A stretch of DNA of 64,000 nt from Mesorhizobium sp. B1-1-8 (GTDB lineage: Bacteria > Pseudomonadota > Alphaproteobacteria > Rhizobiales > Rhizobiaceae). The translations under genes and the position numbers were made by a program. The stretch spans positions 4,255,501-4,319,500 of the forward strand of contig NZ_CP083956.1 of NCBI RefSeq assembly GCF_006442795.2, in the 5' to 3' direction. The notes under the pieces are model-generated. The model did no database searches. It had not been told where the DNA came from and was given only the letters and a program-made list of their open reading frames with translations. The number at the start of each line of letters is the position of its first letter. Within the stretch, counting starts at the first letter, position 1. Below, piece after piece: positions 10,513-21,538 of the stretch.

Positions 10513-10866
10513 TTAACTGGGCGCGGGGTCGGTGAGGAAGGGCATGATGTCCACGCCGTCTCCTGGAAAGACAGAGAAATGCGGGTGGTTCTCGAAGAGG
10601 CGGGCGGCGGCCTCGATGGTCTCGGCCTCAACGACAATATAGCCGCAGAAGGGATTCGCGGCGGCGGCGATGCCATGCTTGGTCACCCGCGTCGTCCTGC
10701 CGACCATGCCGCCACGATCGGGGAATGACGCAGCGTTCCTCTTCTCCCAGGCCACCCACTGCTTTAACCCGACGGTGTCGATCGCGTTCTGCTCGGGCTT
10801 GGGCAGGCTGCGAAAGCGGGCGAGGTCTTCGGGTTTCATGGTGTAGACGGCGAGAAAGCGGGGCAT
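10513..10866 (-). CDS. YciI-like domain protein
   Basis: 117 residues beginning MPRFLAVYTM. The pattern fits the YciI/DGPF ferredoxin-like family: small alpha/beta proteins of mostly unknown function with a conserved His/Asp site. Here GYIVVEAET resembles the family's central strand and HPHFSVFPG its His-containing segment. A purine-rich AAGAAGAG precedes the ATG. Longer upstream extensions of the frame look non-coding. Confidence 0.65.
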   Translation of the reverse strand: MPRFLAVYTMKPEDLARFRSLPKPEQNAIDTVGLKQWVAWEKRNAASFPDRGGMVGRTTRVTKHGIAAAANPFCGYIVVEAETIEAAARLFENHPHFSVFPGDGVDIMPFLTDPAPS

Positions 10867-11184
10867 GCGGCGCGCTCTTCTTGTGCTGGTAGAAAGGCAT
10901 TCGAGCCTAGACTCCCTATTGGCCGAAGTCACCTCGCATTCACGTCCTGTAAGTGCTCGCCGCCTATCTGCATCAGATCGGGAAGTCCGATTGCGCAAAG
11001 CGGCCTCAAGCAAGGGAACAAACGATGGCAGCTTGCAAAATGCGGACGTGGTCAGCGCGATGACCGAGATGCGGCGCAAAGCTGACGCCTTCCAGCCCTT
11101 GACGAAAATCACCCCGCCTGTTTGAGACTCCGGCGGCAAATCGACATTTGCTCCAAGCGGAGATGAGCAAGCGGTGAGCAACCT
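10867..11184. other. Intergenic stretch
   Basis: Divergent spacer between the YciI-like gene and the aminopeptidase-like lipoprotein gene. No gene or clear hairpin is supported; promoters for both flanking genes are expected here. Confidence 0.4.
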
Positions 11185-12282
11185 GTGAAGCGCTTTTTTC
11201 GATTGCTCGCTGCCGTCATCATGGCGTCCGCCTTGGCCGGGTGCACCAGCGTTTCCTATTACGCACAGTCGATACAGGGCCATGTCGAGATCATGGCGGC
11301 GCGCAGGAATGTCGGGGGGCTGATCCGCGATCCGTCGATGCCGAAGGCGTTGCGCGCCAAGCTGACGTCGGCCGCCTCCATACGCCGCTTTGCCACGGAT
11401 GAGCTGGCGCTGCCCAACAACAGCAGCTACCGCTCCTATGTCGACATCGGACGGGACGATGTGACCTATGCCGTTTTTGCCGCGCCGCAATTTTCGCTGG
11501 CGCCGGTGACATGGTGCTTCCCGGTGTTCGGCTGCGTTCCTTACCGGGGTTATTTTTCTCGGAAAGCCGCGATTGAAAATGCCGCCGAATTGCAGGGAAA
11601 GGGGCTGGACGTCTACATCTCAGGCGTCACTGCCTATTCCACGCTGGGCTGGTTCAGCGACCCGCTGCTCAGCACCATGCTGCGCCAGGACGACACCTAT
11701 ATCGCCAGCCTTATCTTCCATGAGCTGGCGCATCAGAAAATCTATGTGAACAACGACTCCGCGTTCAACGAGGCTTTCGCGGTTTCGGTCGAAACCAGCG
11801 GTGTGCGGAAATGGCTGCGCGCCACCGGCAATCGCGCCGGCTTGCGCCGCTATGAAACCAACCGCAAGCGCAGCGCGGATTTTCTCGGACTGATAGCGAA
11901 AACGCGGGACGAGTTGCGGCGGGTCTATGGCAGCCCCCGGCCCCCGGAGAAGATGGCGGCCGCCAAGGCAGCCGCGATCGACAGGCTGCGGGTGCGCTAC
12001 CGGCAGATGCGCGACGAGAACTGGGCTGGATATCGTGGATATGACGCCTGGTTCGCCGCCCCCATCAACAACGCAAAGCTCGCCGCGACAGCTGTCTACG
12101 GCGAACAGGTTCCGGCGTTCCTTCGCCTGTTCGATCTTTGCGGAGGCGATTATCCAAGGTTCTATGCCGCCGTTCGCAGGATCGGGGCTTTGCCCGCACC
12201 TTCCCGTGCGCAGGCACTGAAGGCGGCGACGTGCGATTCACTTCCGCAAGCAAGGCAGATCGCCTCGCAAGCCGGGCCCTGA
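11185..12282 (+). CDS. Putative zinc aminopeptidase lipoprotein
   Basis: 365 residues from a GTG start. A lipoprotein signal ends in LAGC, followed by a long helical region and the zinc-protease motif FHELAHQKIY near residue 187, with a downstream FNEAFA glutamate as a third ligand candidate. This matches the predicted aminopeptidase family of COG4324. It probably sits at the outer membrane facing the periplasm. No strong ribosome-binding site is visible, so the exact start is less certain. Confidence 0.8.
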   Translation: MKRFFRLLAAVIMASALAGCTSVSYYAQSIQGHVEIMAARRNVGGLIRDPSMPKALRAKLTSAASIRRFATDELALPNNSSYRSYVDIGRDDVTYAVFAAPQFSLAPVTWCFPVFGCVPYRGYFSRKAAIENAAELQGKGLDVYISGVTAYSTLGWFSDPLLSTMLRQDDTYIASLIFHELAHQKIYVNNDSAFNEAFAVSVETSGVRKWLRATGNRAGLRRYETNRKRSADFLGLIAKTRDELRRVYGSPRPPEKMAAAKAAAIDRLRVRYRQMRDENWAGYRGYDAWFAAPINNAKLAATAVYGEQVPAFLRLFDLCGGDYPRFYAAVRRIGALPAPSRAQALKAATCDSLPQARQIASQAGP

Positions 12283-12319
12283 GCAATGCAGGGTCGGCCG
12301 GCACGGCGGGCAATCGCAT

Positions 12320-12385
12320 GGGGCGCTCCCCCTCGCCGTCTCGGCTTCGCCGAGCCACCTCTCCCCTTCGGCGGGGGCGAGGAAC
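12320..12385. repeat. Palindromic RIME-like repeat unit
   Basis: Contains CCGTCTCGGCTTCGCCGAGCCACCTCTCCCC, whose centre is a perfect stem (CTCGGC/GCCGAG). The same core recurs inverted near 50650-50690 and in related form at 60680-60850. Confidence 0.55.
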
Positions 12386-12425
12386 CCAGTTTTTCAGGCG
12401 CGCCCGGTCGGCGGGCTTGGCCCTA

Positions 12426-12656
12426 TCAGCTCGAAAACGTCACAATCACGCCGCGCTGCCGAAAATAAGCCTGCATCAGCTTGCGGCCCGCGCGGTTGTT
12501 CTGCACCAGCCTGGCCGGATCGAACACCGCCTCTTTTATCCCCTCCCGCGCCAGCGCCGCCTTGAGCGCCGCGATATGCGCGTCGATGTCGGCATTGTCC
12601 GCCTTGAGCGAGGCATAGATGTTTTCGGTCGCCTGGGCCACGGTCGGTTCGCTCAC
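12426..12656 (-). CDS. Conserved-looking small protein
   Basis: 76 residues. I chose the GTG at 12656 (MSEPTVAQATENIYASLKAD) because GAAGGACG precedes it and the peptide upstream looks non-coding. The protein is amphipathic and ends in a basic segment with AYFRQRGVIVTF. No family recognised. Confidence 0.6.
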   Translation of the reverse strand: MSEPTVAQATENIYASLKADNADIDAHIAALKAALAREGIKEAVFDPARLVQNNRAGRKLMQAYFRQRGVIVTFSS

Positions 12657-12703
12657 TTGTGTCGTCCTTCGGTTGGTGGAGCGGCGGCTTAACATGGTCC
12701 ATA

Positions 12704-12732
12704 AACAAAACAAGGCCCCTTGCGGGGCCTTG
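12704..12732 (-). terminator. Rho-independent terminator of the ribose-type ABC operon
   Basis: On the minus strand a 9-bp stem CAAGGCCCC/GGGGCCTTG with a four-base loop is followed by TTTTG. It lies 30 bases after the binding-protein stop. Confidence 0.85.
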
Positions 12733-12761
12733 TCGCAACACATTCTATCGCAGAGCCTGTC

Positions 12762-13748
12762 CTACTTGCCGGAGAGCTGCTTTGCGTTTTCCGGCGTGAT
12801 CGCGGTGGTGTCCACCGTCACCGTCGGCTCCACGGACGTCGCGCAGTCGAGCAGGATCTTCTTCGACATCTCGATCGCTTCCTTGGCGCCCGTCGGGTAG
12901 GTGAAGGTCGCCGCCCAGTCGCCCTTGGCCACCGCCTCGATGCCGCCGGCCGGACCGGGCAGACCGTCGGTGCCGATGATCTTGACCTCCTTGCCCGCAC
13001 CCTTGGCGGCCAGCAGCGCGCCCGCCGCCATCATGTCGTTGGAGGCATAGAGCACCTTAATGTCGGGATGCGCCTGCAGCATGGCGGCAAAGGCCGTCTG
13101 GGCTTTATCCGGAACCCAGTCGGCGGCCTGCTCGGCCACAATCTGGATCTTGGAATTCGCCTTCACGCCTTCCTTGAAGCCGTTAAGGCGTTCCACCGCC
13201 GGCGTCGAGCTCGGCAGGCCTTCCAGCACCGCCGCCTCGCCGCCATCGGGCATCAGCTTGGAGGCGGTATACTTGCCGGCTTCCTCGGCAATCTTGAAAT
13301 TGTCGCCGCCGATGAAGGCCGTGTAGTCCTTGCCGGGGTCGCCGACCGTCTTGCGGTCGAGCTCGATCACCGGAATGCCGGCGTCCATGGCGCGTTTAAC
13401 GGCGGGCGTCAGCGGTGCGGCCTCGAAGGGCGAGATCAGCAGGACATCGACCTTCTGGGTGATGAAATTGTCGACCTGCGAGGTCTGCGTGTTGACGTTG
13501 CCGGCGCCGTCGGCGATCTGCAGCGTGAAGCCCGGCACTTCCTTGGCGGCCGCCGTCAGCTCGTCATTGACGTGCTGGCGATAGGGCTCGGCGTTGTTGG
13601 CCTGCGAAAAGCCGATAACGAACTGGCCGTTCTTGGAGCAGGCCTTCACCAGCGGGTCGGCAGCCTGGGCGGCTCCCGCAATGCACAGGCCCGCACCTGC
13701 CATGAGCGCGATCCGAAGCGCGCGCGATCCTCTCAACTTGGTTCTCAT
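12762..13748 (-). CDS. Ribose-type ABC transporter substrate-binding protein
   Basis: 328 residues: a Sec signal peptide cleaved near GAAQA|ADP, then a periplasmic type-1 binding fold (VIGFSQANNAEPYRQ, VDVLLISPFEAAPLTP, VKIIGTDGLPG). This is the RbsB/sugar-binding family. It is the last gene of the LacI-ATPase-permease-binding protein operon and ends just before a strong terminator. The sugar cannot be told; no kinase or isomerase gene is adjacent. Confidence 0.9.
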   Translation of the reverse strand: MRTKLRGSRALRIALMAGAGLCIAGAAQAADPLVKACSKNGQFVIGFSQANNAEPYRQHVNDELTAAAKEVPGFTLQIADGAGNVNTQTSQVDNFITQKVDVLLISPFEAAPLTPAVKRAMDAGIPVIELDRKTVGDPGKDYTAFIGGDNFKIAEEAGKYTASKLMPDGGEAAVLEGLPSSTPAVERLNGFKEGVKANSKIQIVAEQAADWVPDKAQTAFAAMLQAHPDIKVLYASNDMMAAGALLAAKGAGKEVKIIGTDGLPGPAGGIEAVAKGDWAATFTYPTGAKEAIEMSKKILLDCATSVEPTVTVDTTAITPENAKQLSGK

Positions 13749-13817
13749 ACTTTCTCCTCCTCGGCCGGCCGGGGTGCCGGACCTCTGGTTTCTTGCATTG
13801 TGGTTGCCGCCAGACTC

Positions 13818-14872
13818 CTATCGTCCCAAACCCTCGCGGCGGCGAACGAGGGATTGAAGCACTGCCGCCAGAACGATGATCGCGGCTGTCGCGAGCAACT
13901 GCGTGGCGGGGGTGATGTTGTTGAGCTGAAGGATGTTGGCCAGGGCGCCCAGCATGATGGTGCCGGCCACGGTGCCGACCATCGAGCCGGCGCCGCCGAA
14001 CAGGCTGGTGCCGCCGATGACCACGGCAGCAATGGCCGTCAATTCATAGCCCATGCCGTCATTGGCACTGCCGAAGTTGAACTGGCCGGCATGCACGATG
14101 CCGGCAATCGCGGAGGCAAAACCGGTAATGGCGTAGACGGAGATCTTCACCATCGACACTGGCACGCCGGAGATGCGGGCGGCGCGCTCGTTGCCGCCGA
14201 CGGCATAGACGTAGCGGCCGAAGCGCGTGGTATTGAGCACGAGTGTGGCGATCGCGGCGAAGATGATGAAGACGATGGTCGCCACCGGCACCGTGTTGTC
14301 GAACAGGCGCTCGCCCAGCACCGCGAACACCGGCGGCGCCAGGCCCGGCCCGTCGCCATAGGAGATGTTGATATACTGGTTGCCGGAAACGATGAGCGCA
14401 AGACCCCGCGCCGCCTGCAGGCCGGCCAGCGTGACGATGAACGGCTCCAGCCGGAAGCGCGTGGAGATCGTGCCCTGGATCATGCCGAAGACGATGCCCA
14501 TGACGACCACCGCAAGAATGGTGGGGATCAGGCCGAAACCGCCGGAGATCATCATCGAGGCGGTGACGACGCTGGAGAGGCCGAGCACCGCGCCGACTGA
14601 CAAATCGATACCGGCGGTGATGATGACAAAGGTCATGCCGATGGCGATGATGCCGGTCTCCGACACGGCGCGCACGATGTTGGCGATGTTGTCGGGATTG
14701 AGGAACAGGATCTCGCCATGGCGCCTGGGCGAGAAGATGACGCCGCCGATTGCCACCAGCACCAGACCGATCAGGCTCTGGAAGCGTACCACGATCGCCA
14801 ACGGGTCGACGCGGCGCTTGGGCGCTGAAGGCACCGCCGGATTGGCCGCCACCGAAATCTTCTGCTCCGACA

Positions 14873-14873
<1 letters not shown>
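13818..14873 (-). CDS. Ribose-type ABC transporter permease
   Basis: 351 residues with about eight to ten hydrophobic segments and the RbsC signatures GIDLSVGAVLGLSSV and GGTSLFGGAGS. It forms the inner-membrane channel of the importer. Its ATG overlaps the ATPase stop as TGATG. Confidence 0.92.
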
Positions 14874-16386
<1,513 letters not shown>

Positions 16387-16390
<4 letters not shown>

Positions 16391-17385
16391 TTCGGCCTCG
16401 CGCAGGATTGCCGCGCCTGCAATGTCGCCTGCAGCCGCACGGCGCGGGGCGCGGCAGCGTTGGCGGCGATGCGCGCGCTGAGCAAGGCGGCGGCCTGGCG
16501 GCCGATCTCGGTGCAAGGCTGCTCGACCAAGGTCAGCCGCGGCTCGAAACAGTCGGCCCATTCAAAATCGTCGAAGCCGACCAGCGACAGGTCGCCGGGG
16601 ATGGAAAGCCCCTTCTCGCGGATGGCGCGGACTGCCCCGATCGTCGTCATGTTGTTGCCGGTGACCAAAGCGGTGGGCGGTGACGGCAGAGCGAGGATCG
16701 CATGGGTCGATGCCGTGGCGCTCGCCGTGTCGACATTCTCGGGCGAGACATAGCGCGGCAGGCAGTCAAGTCCATTGGCAGCGAGCGAGGCGCGGAAGGC
16801 GTCGATACGCTCGCGCGTCGTCGCAAGGCCGGGCTGGCCGGCGATGTAGCCGATGCGCTTATGGCCGAAGGAGGCGACATGGTCGATGAGCGCGCGCATC
16901 GCCGTTTCGTTCTCGACGCCGATCTGGTCGAAGCGGTCGTCGGCGAAGCGGTCGATCAGCACGCAAGGCAACTTCTTGTCAGCGAGATAATCGATCGCCC
17001 GCTCAGGCGAGCCCGACGGCGCCAGGATGACCCCGTCAACGCGGCGCTGATGAAAGGCGCGCACCACCGACAGCTCGCGGTCGGGGTCTTCCTGGGTGTC
17101 GGACAGGAACACCATCAGGCCAAGTCGGGTGCATTCAGCCTCGACGGCGCAGATGATATCGGTGAAATAGGGATTGGAGATGGCCGAGATGGCCAGCCCA
17201 ACACTGTTGGTCGAGGCGACTTTGAGCGACCGCGCCAGCTCGTTGGGTTGGTAGCCCATGGCGGCGATGGCGTCGTTGATCAGCAGCGCCTTTTCGGGCG
17301 AGACGAAACGCGTGCGGTTGATGACATGCGAGACGGTCGAAACCGAGACGCCGGCGCGGCGCGCGACCTCAGCCATTGTCGGCAT
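16387..17385 (-). CDS. LacI-family regulator
   Basis: 332 residues. The N-terminal helix-turn-helix (TMAEVARRAGVSVSTVSHVIN) and hinge helix (NELARSLK) precede a type-1 periplasmic-binding-like effector domain. It heads the sugar-transport operon and overlaps the ATPase gene, so it probably autoregulates the whole unit with the imported sugar as inducer. Confidence 0.93.
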
Positions 17386-17476
17386 TGCTGCTCGAACGGA
17401 GTGCCCGCAAGCGCTCCTCCCTGTGATTGCGTTTCCCGCCCGCTCTTCGGCGGATCAGGCAAAACCATACGACCAT

Positions 17477-17500
17477 CGAAACGTTTGCGCAATCGATTCG
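17477..17500. promoter_or_regulatory. Candidate LacI-type operator
   Basis: CGAAACGTTTGCG followed by AATCGATT lies 92 bases upstream of the LacI gene. GAAACGTTT is close to the central-CG palindromes bound by LacI/GalR proteins. It also lies near the end of the permease gene transcribed toward it, so a role in the LacI operon is the simplest reading. Confidence 0.45.
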
Positions 17501-17548
17501 ATGACGGGGCGCGAAAAGATTTTATCGCGTCAGAAAAAGCCGAAAAAA

Positions 17549-18775
17549 CTAGGCGGTGAAGGCCAGCCAGGCGGTACCGGCAAGCAGCGTGACCAGCGTC
17601 AGCGGCAGGCCGACCTTGAAGAAGGCGGAGAAGGAAAGCTCCTTGCCGGCGGCCTTGGCCTGTTCGGCGACGATGAGGTTGGCGACGGAGCCAAGGAGCG
17701 TAAAGTTGCCCGCAAGCGTCGAGCTCATCGCCACGACCAGCCAGGCGCGTTCGGGGTTTTCCAGGCCGGGAATGAAGGGCCTGAGCGCCAGCACCGCCGG
17801 GACATTGCTCATGATGTTGGAGAGCACGGCGGTGAAGCCCGACAGCCGCCAGACATCGTCGAGGCCGATGGTCTTTGCCCAGGCGACCATCTCCGGCGTC
17901 AGCAGCGTGTGCTCGGCGCCCGCCACGACGACGAACAGGCCGGCGAACATGAACAGCAGCGGCCCGTCGATCTCGCGGTAGATGCGGTGCGGCTTGATGG
18001 CGCGGGTGACGAGCAGGAAGGCGCCGGCGATCAGCGCCACCTTGGCGACGGGGACGCCGGCGAAGAAGGCGATCGCAAGGGCAACGCAGACGATGGTCGC
18101 CTTCAACACCTGGCCGGGCAGCATGCGGCCGCGATAGACCTCGGGGCTGAGTTCGGCCGGGCGGGCAAATTCGGCGCGGTAGACGATGCGCACGATGACA
18201 ATGACGGCGAGGAGGCCGAACAGCGCCACCGGCGCAAGCGCGGCGGAAAAGGCCGGATAGGAAATGCCCGACAGGGCGCCGATCACCATGTTCTGCGGAT
18301 TGCCGGTGATGGTGGCGACGCTGCCGCAGTTCGACGCGGTGCAGGTGGCGATGAGATAGGGCACCGGGTTGCGGTTGATGACCCGGGTGACGTGGACGAC
18401 GATCGGCGCCATCACGAGGCAGATCGCGTCATTGACCAGGAAGGCCGACAGCACGCCGGTCAGAAGCGTCACCATGATCAGGAGCATGAAGGGCGCGTGC
18501 GCGTGCTCGATGGCGAAGCCGCCAAGAGCGCGGAAGGCGCCGGACACCTTCAGATGCGCCACGACGATCATCATGCCGAGCAACAGCGTGATGGTGTCGA
18601 AATTGATGGCGCGGTAGGCGTCCTCGATGCTGATCGCTCCGACCGCGATCATGGCCGCGCCGCCGAGCAGCGCGATTCCGGCACGGTCAAGGCGCAGCCC
18701 GGGAATGCGGCCGACGGCAACGCCGGCATAAGTGAGCACCAGGATCAAAAGCGCGCCAGCGCCGGTCCATGTCAT
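17549..18775 (-). CDS. ArsB/NhaD-type (SLC13-like) membrane permease
   Basis: About 408 residues from the ATG at 18775 (MTWTGAG), an integral membrane protein with roughly ten to eleven helices. GNPQNMVIG near residue 180 and the inverted counterpart LLGSVANLIVAEQA near 360 are the paired hairpin motifs of the ion transporter superfamily that includes ArsB, NhaD and SLC13 carriers. It may export or exchange anions or sodium/protons; no ars or dicarboxylate gene is adjacent to decide. Confidence 0.8.
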   Translation of the reverse strand: MTWTGAGALLILVLTYAGVAVGRIPGLRLDRAGIALLGGAAMIAVGAISIEDAYRAINFDTITLLLGMMIVVAHLKVSGAFRALGGFAIEHAHAPFMLLIMVTLLTGVLSAFLVNDAICLVMAPIVVHVTRVINRNPVPYLIATCTASNCGSVATITGNPQNMVIGALSGISYPAFSAALAPVALFGLLAVIVIVRIVYRAEFARPAELSPEVYRGRMLPGQVLKATIVCVALAIAFFAGVPVAKVALIAGAFLLVTRAIKPHRIYREIDGPLLFMFAGLFVVVAGAEHTLLTPEMVAWAKTIGLDDVWRLSGFTAVLSNIMSNVPAVLALRPFIPGLENPERAWLVVAMSSTLAGNFTLLGSVANLIVAEQAKAAGKELSFSAFFKVGLPLTLVTLLAGTAWLAFTA

Positions 18776-18995
18776 CGTCAGAAGATCCCGTCCGCCCTTG
18801 CCTTGCCTGGCAGACTCTGCCCGGCGTCTTCGCGCGACCACCTTTAGCAAGCGCGGCGCAAAGGGAAAGCGTGGAACGATCGATCAACGCCCCATGCGGA
18901 CATTTTCCAGGCGGGCGGCTGAAACTTTCGCCACCGCGCCTTAATATTCAGACTTCGTTGATGAGGCGAATCTCGTCTCGCAGAGGGAGGAATTG

Positions 18996-19160
18996 ATGCG
19001 CCCGCGAGAATGCCCGCGCTGTCACGGCGCACGGAAAGTCTTCGTATGCGGCCGCTGGCTGAGTTCCAACGGCCATTGCTGCCCGCAGGGAACACATCGG
19101 CTGAACTGTCCCGGACACAGCGTCGTCTGCCTGGACTGCTACGGACTCGGCAACGGATAA
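18996..19160 (+). CDS. Cys-rich miniprotein, paralogue 1
   Basis: 54 residues with GGGAGG five bases before the ATG. The eight cysteines fall as CPRC..., VCGRW, HCCP, NCPG and CLDC; the C-x-x-C-x-G pairs at both ends resemble DnaJ-type zinc ribbons. It shares a core, W-x-SSNGHCCP-x-GTHR-x-x-CPG-x-S, with the miniprotein at 25858-26070, which argues strongly that both are real genes. Likely a zinc-binding protein of unknown role. Confidence 0.7.
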   Translation: MRPRECPRCHGARKVFVCGRWLSSNGHCCPQGTHRLNCPGHSVVCLDCYGLGNG

Positions 19161-19189
19161 GGGTGACAGACGGTTTTTTGCGAATTGAA

Positions 19190-19225
19190 GAGCCCGTCGC
19201 AAACCCCGCCAGAAGCGACGGGCTC
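19190..19225. terminator. Strong hairpin downstream of Cys-rich gene
   Basis: A perfect 11-bp stem GAGCCCGTCGC/GCGACGGGCTC with a 14-base loop lies 30 bases after the stop. No T-run follows, so it may be a terminator-like or RNA-stabilising hairpin. Confidence 0.45.
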
Positions 19226-19431
19226 TCCGGGCGGCCGCGGCCGCCGCAAAACCGAGCTTTTTTGGCACGGTTCGCGAGGTCCCGTCATTAAAGTTTGACA
19301 TAAGGCAAGCGCGGGCTGGAAACCCGCATCCTTGCGTTGCGCGCTGCCCATTGGCTTGTGCGCCGCCGCCCCCTTACCACTTGCGCAAATCTTCTCGGTT
19401 CGGCGAAGCATATGATCGGACTGGACAGCGA

Positions 19432-19596
19432 TCAGAGCCGGCCAAGCACCACCAGGATGATTACGATAAGCAGAATCAGGCCTAGGCCGCCGCCACCATA
19501 ATATCCCGTTCCATAAAATGGTCCGCCGCCCAAGCCGCTGAAGCCGCCCAGCAAAGCAAGAATAAGAATAATGATGAGAATTGTGCCGAGGCCCAT
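19432..19596 (-). CDS. DUF3309 family membrane miniprotein
   Basis: 54 residues: a hydrophobic helix, a Gly-rich loop (GGGPFYGTGYYGGGG) and a second hydrophobic helix ending in GRL. This architecture matches DUF3309, small membrane proteins of unknown function common in alphaproteobacteria. AAAGGA precedes the ATG. Confidence 0.8.
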   Translation of the reverse strand: MGLGTILIIILILALLGGFSGLGGGPFYGTGYYGGGGLGLILLIVIILVVLGRL

Positions 19597-19900
19597 GACA
19601 TTTTCCTTTGTTTGCTGCGCGATCCCGCGCCATCGTGAGGTAAATAACTCGCAAACTGCGGACAAGTTCCGTAAAGGTGTTATCAGATACTGGTGACCCG
19701 AAAATAGGCAGCGCGGGACGTGGCGATCATTGCGGGCTGGCGACTTCTTTCGCCTTCCAGCATTCAATAATGTCCATCAACCAATAATGTCCATCAACGC
19801 GCCGCACCGTCTTCCCGTTCCCCGACTGCTGACCGCCGGAACCATTCCCACGCCGGCGACGTTGGAAACGGCCCGCTTGGGGCAGCACGGAGGCAGGCAT

Positions 19901-20068
19901 ATGGGCATATCGGTTCTTATCGGCATACTGATCACCTTCCTGGTGATCATCCTGGTGCTCTATCTTGTGCAGCGCCTGCCGCTCGATGCCCGCACGAGAC
20001 AGATTGCGCAGATCATCATCATCATCATCGGCATTCTCTCGCTGCTGAAATACCTTGCGGTGTTCTAG
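19901..20068 (+). CDS. Thivi_2564-like membrane miniprotein
   Basis: 55 residues with ACGGAGG upstream of the ATG. Two hydrophobic helices flank a short polar turn RLPLDARTRQIAQ, as in small Thivi_2564-type membrane proteins. Function unknown. Confidence 0.7.
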   Translation: MGISVLIGILITFLVIILVLYLVQRLPLDARTRQIAQIIIIIIGILSLLKYLAVF

Positions 20069-20118
20069 CCGCGATCCATATCGTCAGCGCAAGCTCACGT
20101 CTCAAGCCGCGGTGTCTC

Positions 20119-20409
20119 ATGAAAATTCCGTCGATCGTCCTTGTTGCCGGCGTCATCCTGTACGCCGCCAATGCCGCTCAAGCGCGGCCGGACACGCGTG
20201 CCATGACCTGCGCGCAAACTCAGGCGCTGATCCAAAGCCGCCATGCCGCGGTGCTGACCACAGGGCCTGACCTTTATGACCGCTTCGTGCGCCAGTTCGG
20301 CAATGAGTGCGACTGGCCCGAGGTGCCGATCTCCGTCTCGGTTCCGACCAGGGATGGCCCGTGCCGCGTCTATCGCTGCGAGGAGCCGGTCTTCGATTTC
20401 CCCGATTGA
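20119..20409 (+). CDS. Small secreted Cys protein
   Basis: 96 residues: a signal peptide ending near NAAQA, then a domain with four cysteines (MTCAQTQ, ECDW, PCRVYRCEE) that could form two disulfides in the periplasm. Resembles uncharacterised rhizobial secreted proteins; no function assigned. Confidence 0.7.
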   Translation: MKIPSIVLVAGVILYAANAAQARPDTRAMTCAQTQALIQSRHAAVLTTGPDLYDRFVRQFGNECDWPEVPISVSVPTRDGPCRVYRCEEPVFDFPD

Positions 20410-20524
20410 TGAAAAGCTGCCGGCGTCGGAACCATATCGCCGTTGTCCGGATTTTAGCGCCAGCGACCTGGCGGCGTTGAAGGTGTCCTGCCGGGCGGTG
20501 GATGTGCGATCAGGAGGAACGGCC

Positions 20525-20977
20525 ATGTCCAGCGACATTAAGCGAAGCGGCAGTTGCCTGTGCGGCGGCGTCCAGTTCCAGGTAATCGGGCAGCCGCTTC
20601 GGGTTGGCCTTTGCCATTGCAAGGATTGCCGCAAGACCAGCGGGTCGGCCTATCAGGCCTTTGCCGTGTGGCCGCGCCAGGCATTCGAATCGGAAGGAAT
20701 CACCAGTACCTATGGCGGGCGCAGCTTCTGCCCGACTTGCGGCAGCCGTGTCCCGTCCATCGGCGGGGATGAGGTGGAGGTCATGATCGGCGGTCTCGAC
20801 GTGGCGCCAACCGAAGGACTGAAGCCCAGCTACGAACTCTGGATCGGCCGGCGCGAGCACTGGTTGCATCCCTTGCCAGGAGCGCGTCAGTTCGAGCACG
20901 ACCGGAGCGCCAGCGACCAGGCAGCCGATGACGGCGAATCGGAGACAGTCCGGGATCCGCTAAGGAAGTTAGCTTAA
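20525..20977 (+). CDS. GFA-family zinc protein
   Basis: 150 residues beginning MSSDIKRSGSCLCGGV, with AGGAGG before the ATG. The GFA/CENP-V zinc motifs are complete: CLCGG, CHCKDCR with TSG, and FCPTCGS. Members bind two zinc ions and were first linked to glutathione and formaldehyde, but most, including this one, have no proven reaction. Confidence 0.85.
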   Translation: MSSDIKRSGSCLCGGVQFQVIGQPLRVGLCHCKDCRKTSGSAYQAFAVWPRQAFESEGITSTYGGRSFCPTCGSRVPSIGGDEVEVMIGGLDVAPTEGLKPSYELWIGRREHWLHPLPGARQFEHDRSASDQAADDGESETVRDPLRKLA

Positions 20978-21538
20978 GTCGCCACGTCAATAAGACCTAG
21001 GTCCCTGGCGCGATGGGTCTTCTGCCCCCAGGGGCTGGCGATATACTTTGAAGATGACCGGCATTGTTGCCGCGGTCCTGTCTTTTTCTCGAAATACCGG
21101 CATTTTCAACCACAGGTAGGTTGCCGGCCAGGCAACGGCCGTTAGCTTTCGCGACGCGGCAGACCTTTTGGAGCCGCCTTGGCCGGCGCGACTCAGGCAA
21201 TATCATCAGCATTCCCGCGCCGGCCTTGCGGGATACAAAAAACCTCCGGTCCTGGCCTTGCGCCCCAAACGAATACAACCTTTGAGGTTGTTGCGATCTC
21301 ATTGTTATTTGCTATCGCACGAAATACCAAACAGCGTTTGCGACAAGGAATCAAAATTTTTTCGGCGAAAGAAATTTTTAGTCATTCGTCAACCTGATCA
21401 TACCAACTATGCGGTCAAACTATGCAAGCAAGCATTGGGCCTTTATGATTTCCGACCTTGTACAAAAGACCAACTTTGTTTCTTGGAGAATTTTCGACAT
21501 ACTATTGTCGAATCTTGAGACCGAACGGGGCGGTTTTC
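20978..21538. other. Gene-free stretch before PAS gene
   Basis: About 560 bases without a supported gene. Base composition drops to AT-rich between about 21290 and 21500, which may hold the promoter of the PAS gene or a decayed gene. No hairpin with a T-run or recognisable repeat was found. Confidence 0.4.

Noticed and set aside
12720..14600. Very long plus-strand open frame opposite the ribose-type ABC genes
   Set aside because: It mirrors the coding strand of the binding protein and permease and has the Arg/Gly/His-rich composition typical of antisense frames in GC-rich DNA.
17258..18847. Plus-strand frame opposite the ArsB/NhaD-like gene
   Set aside because: Low-complexity charged peptide, antisense to a clear membrane protein.
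21064..21520. Short frames in the gap before the PAS gene
   Set aside because: No ribosome-binding sites and no motif; left as non-coding.
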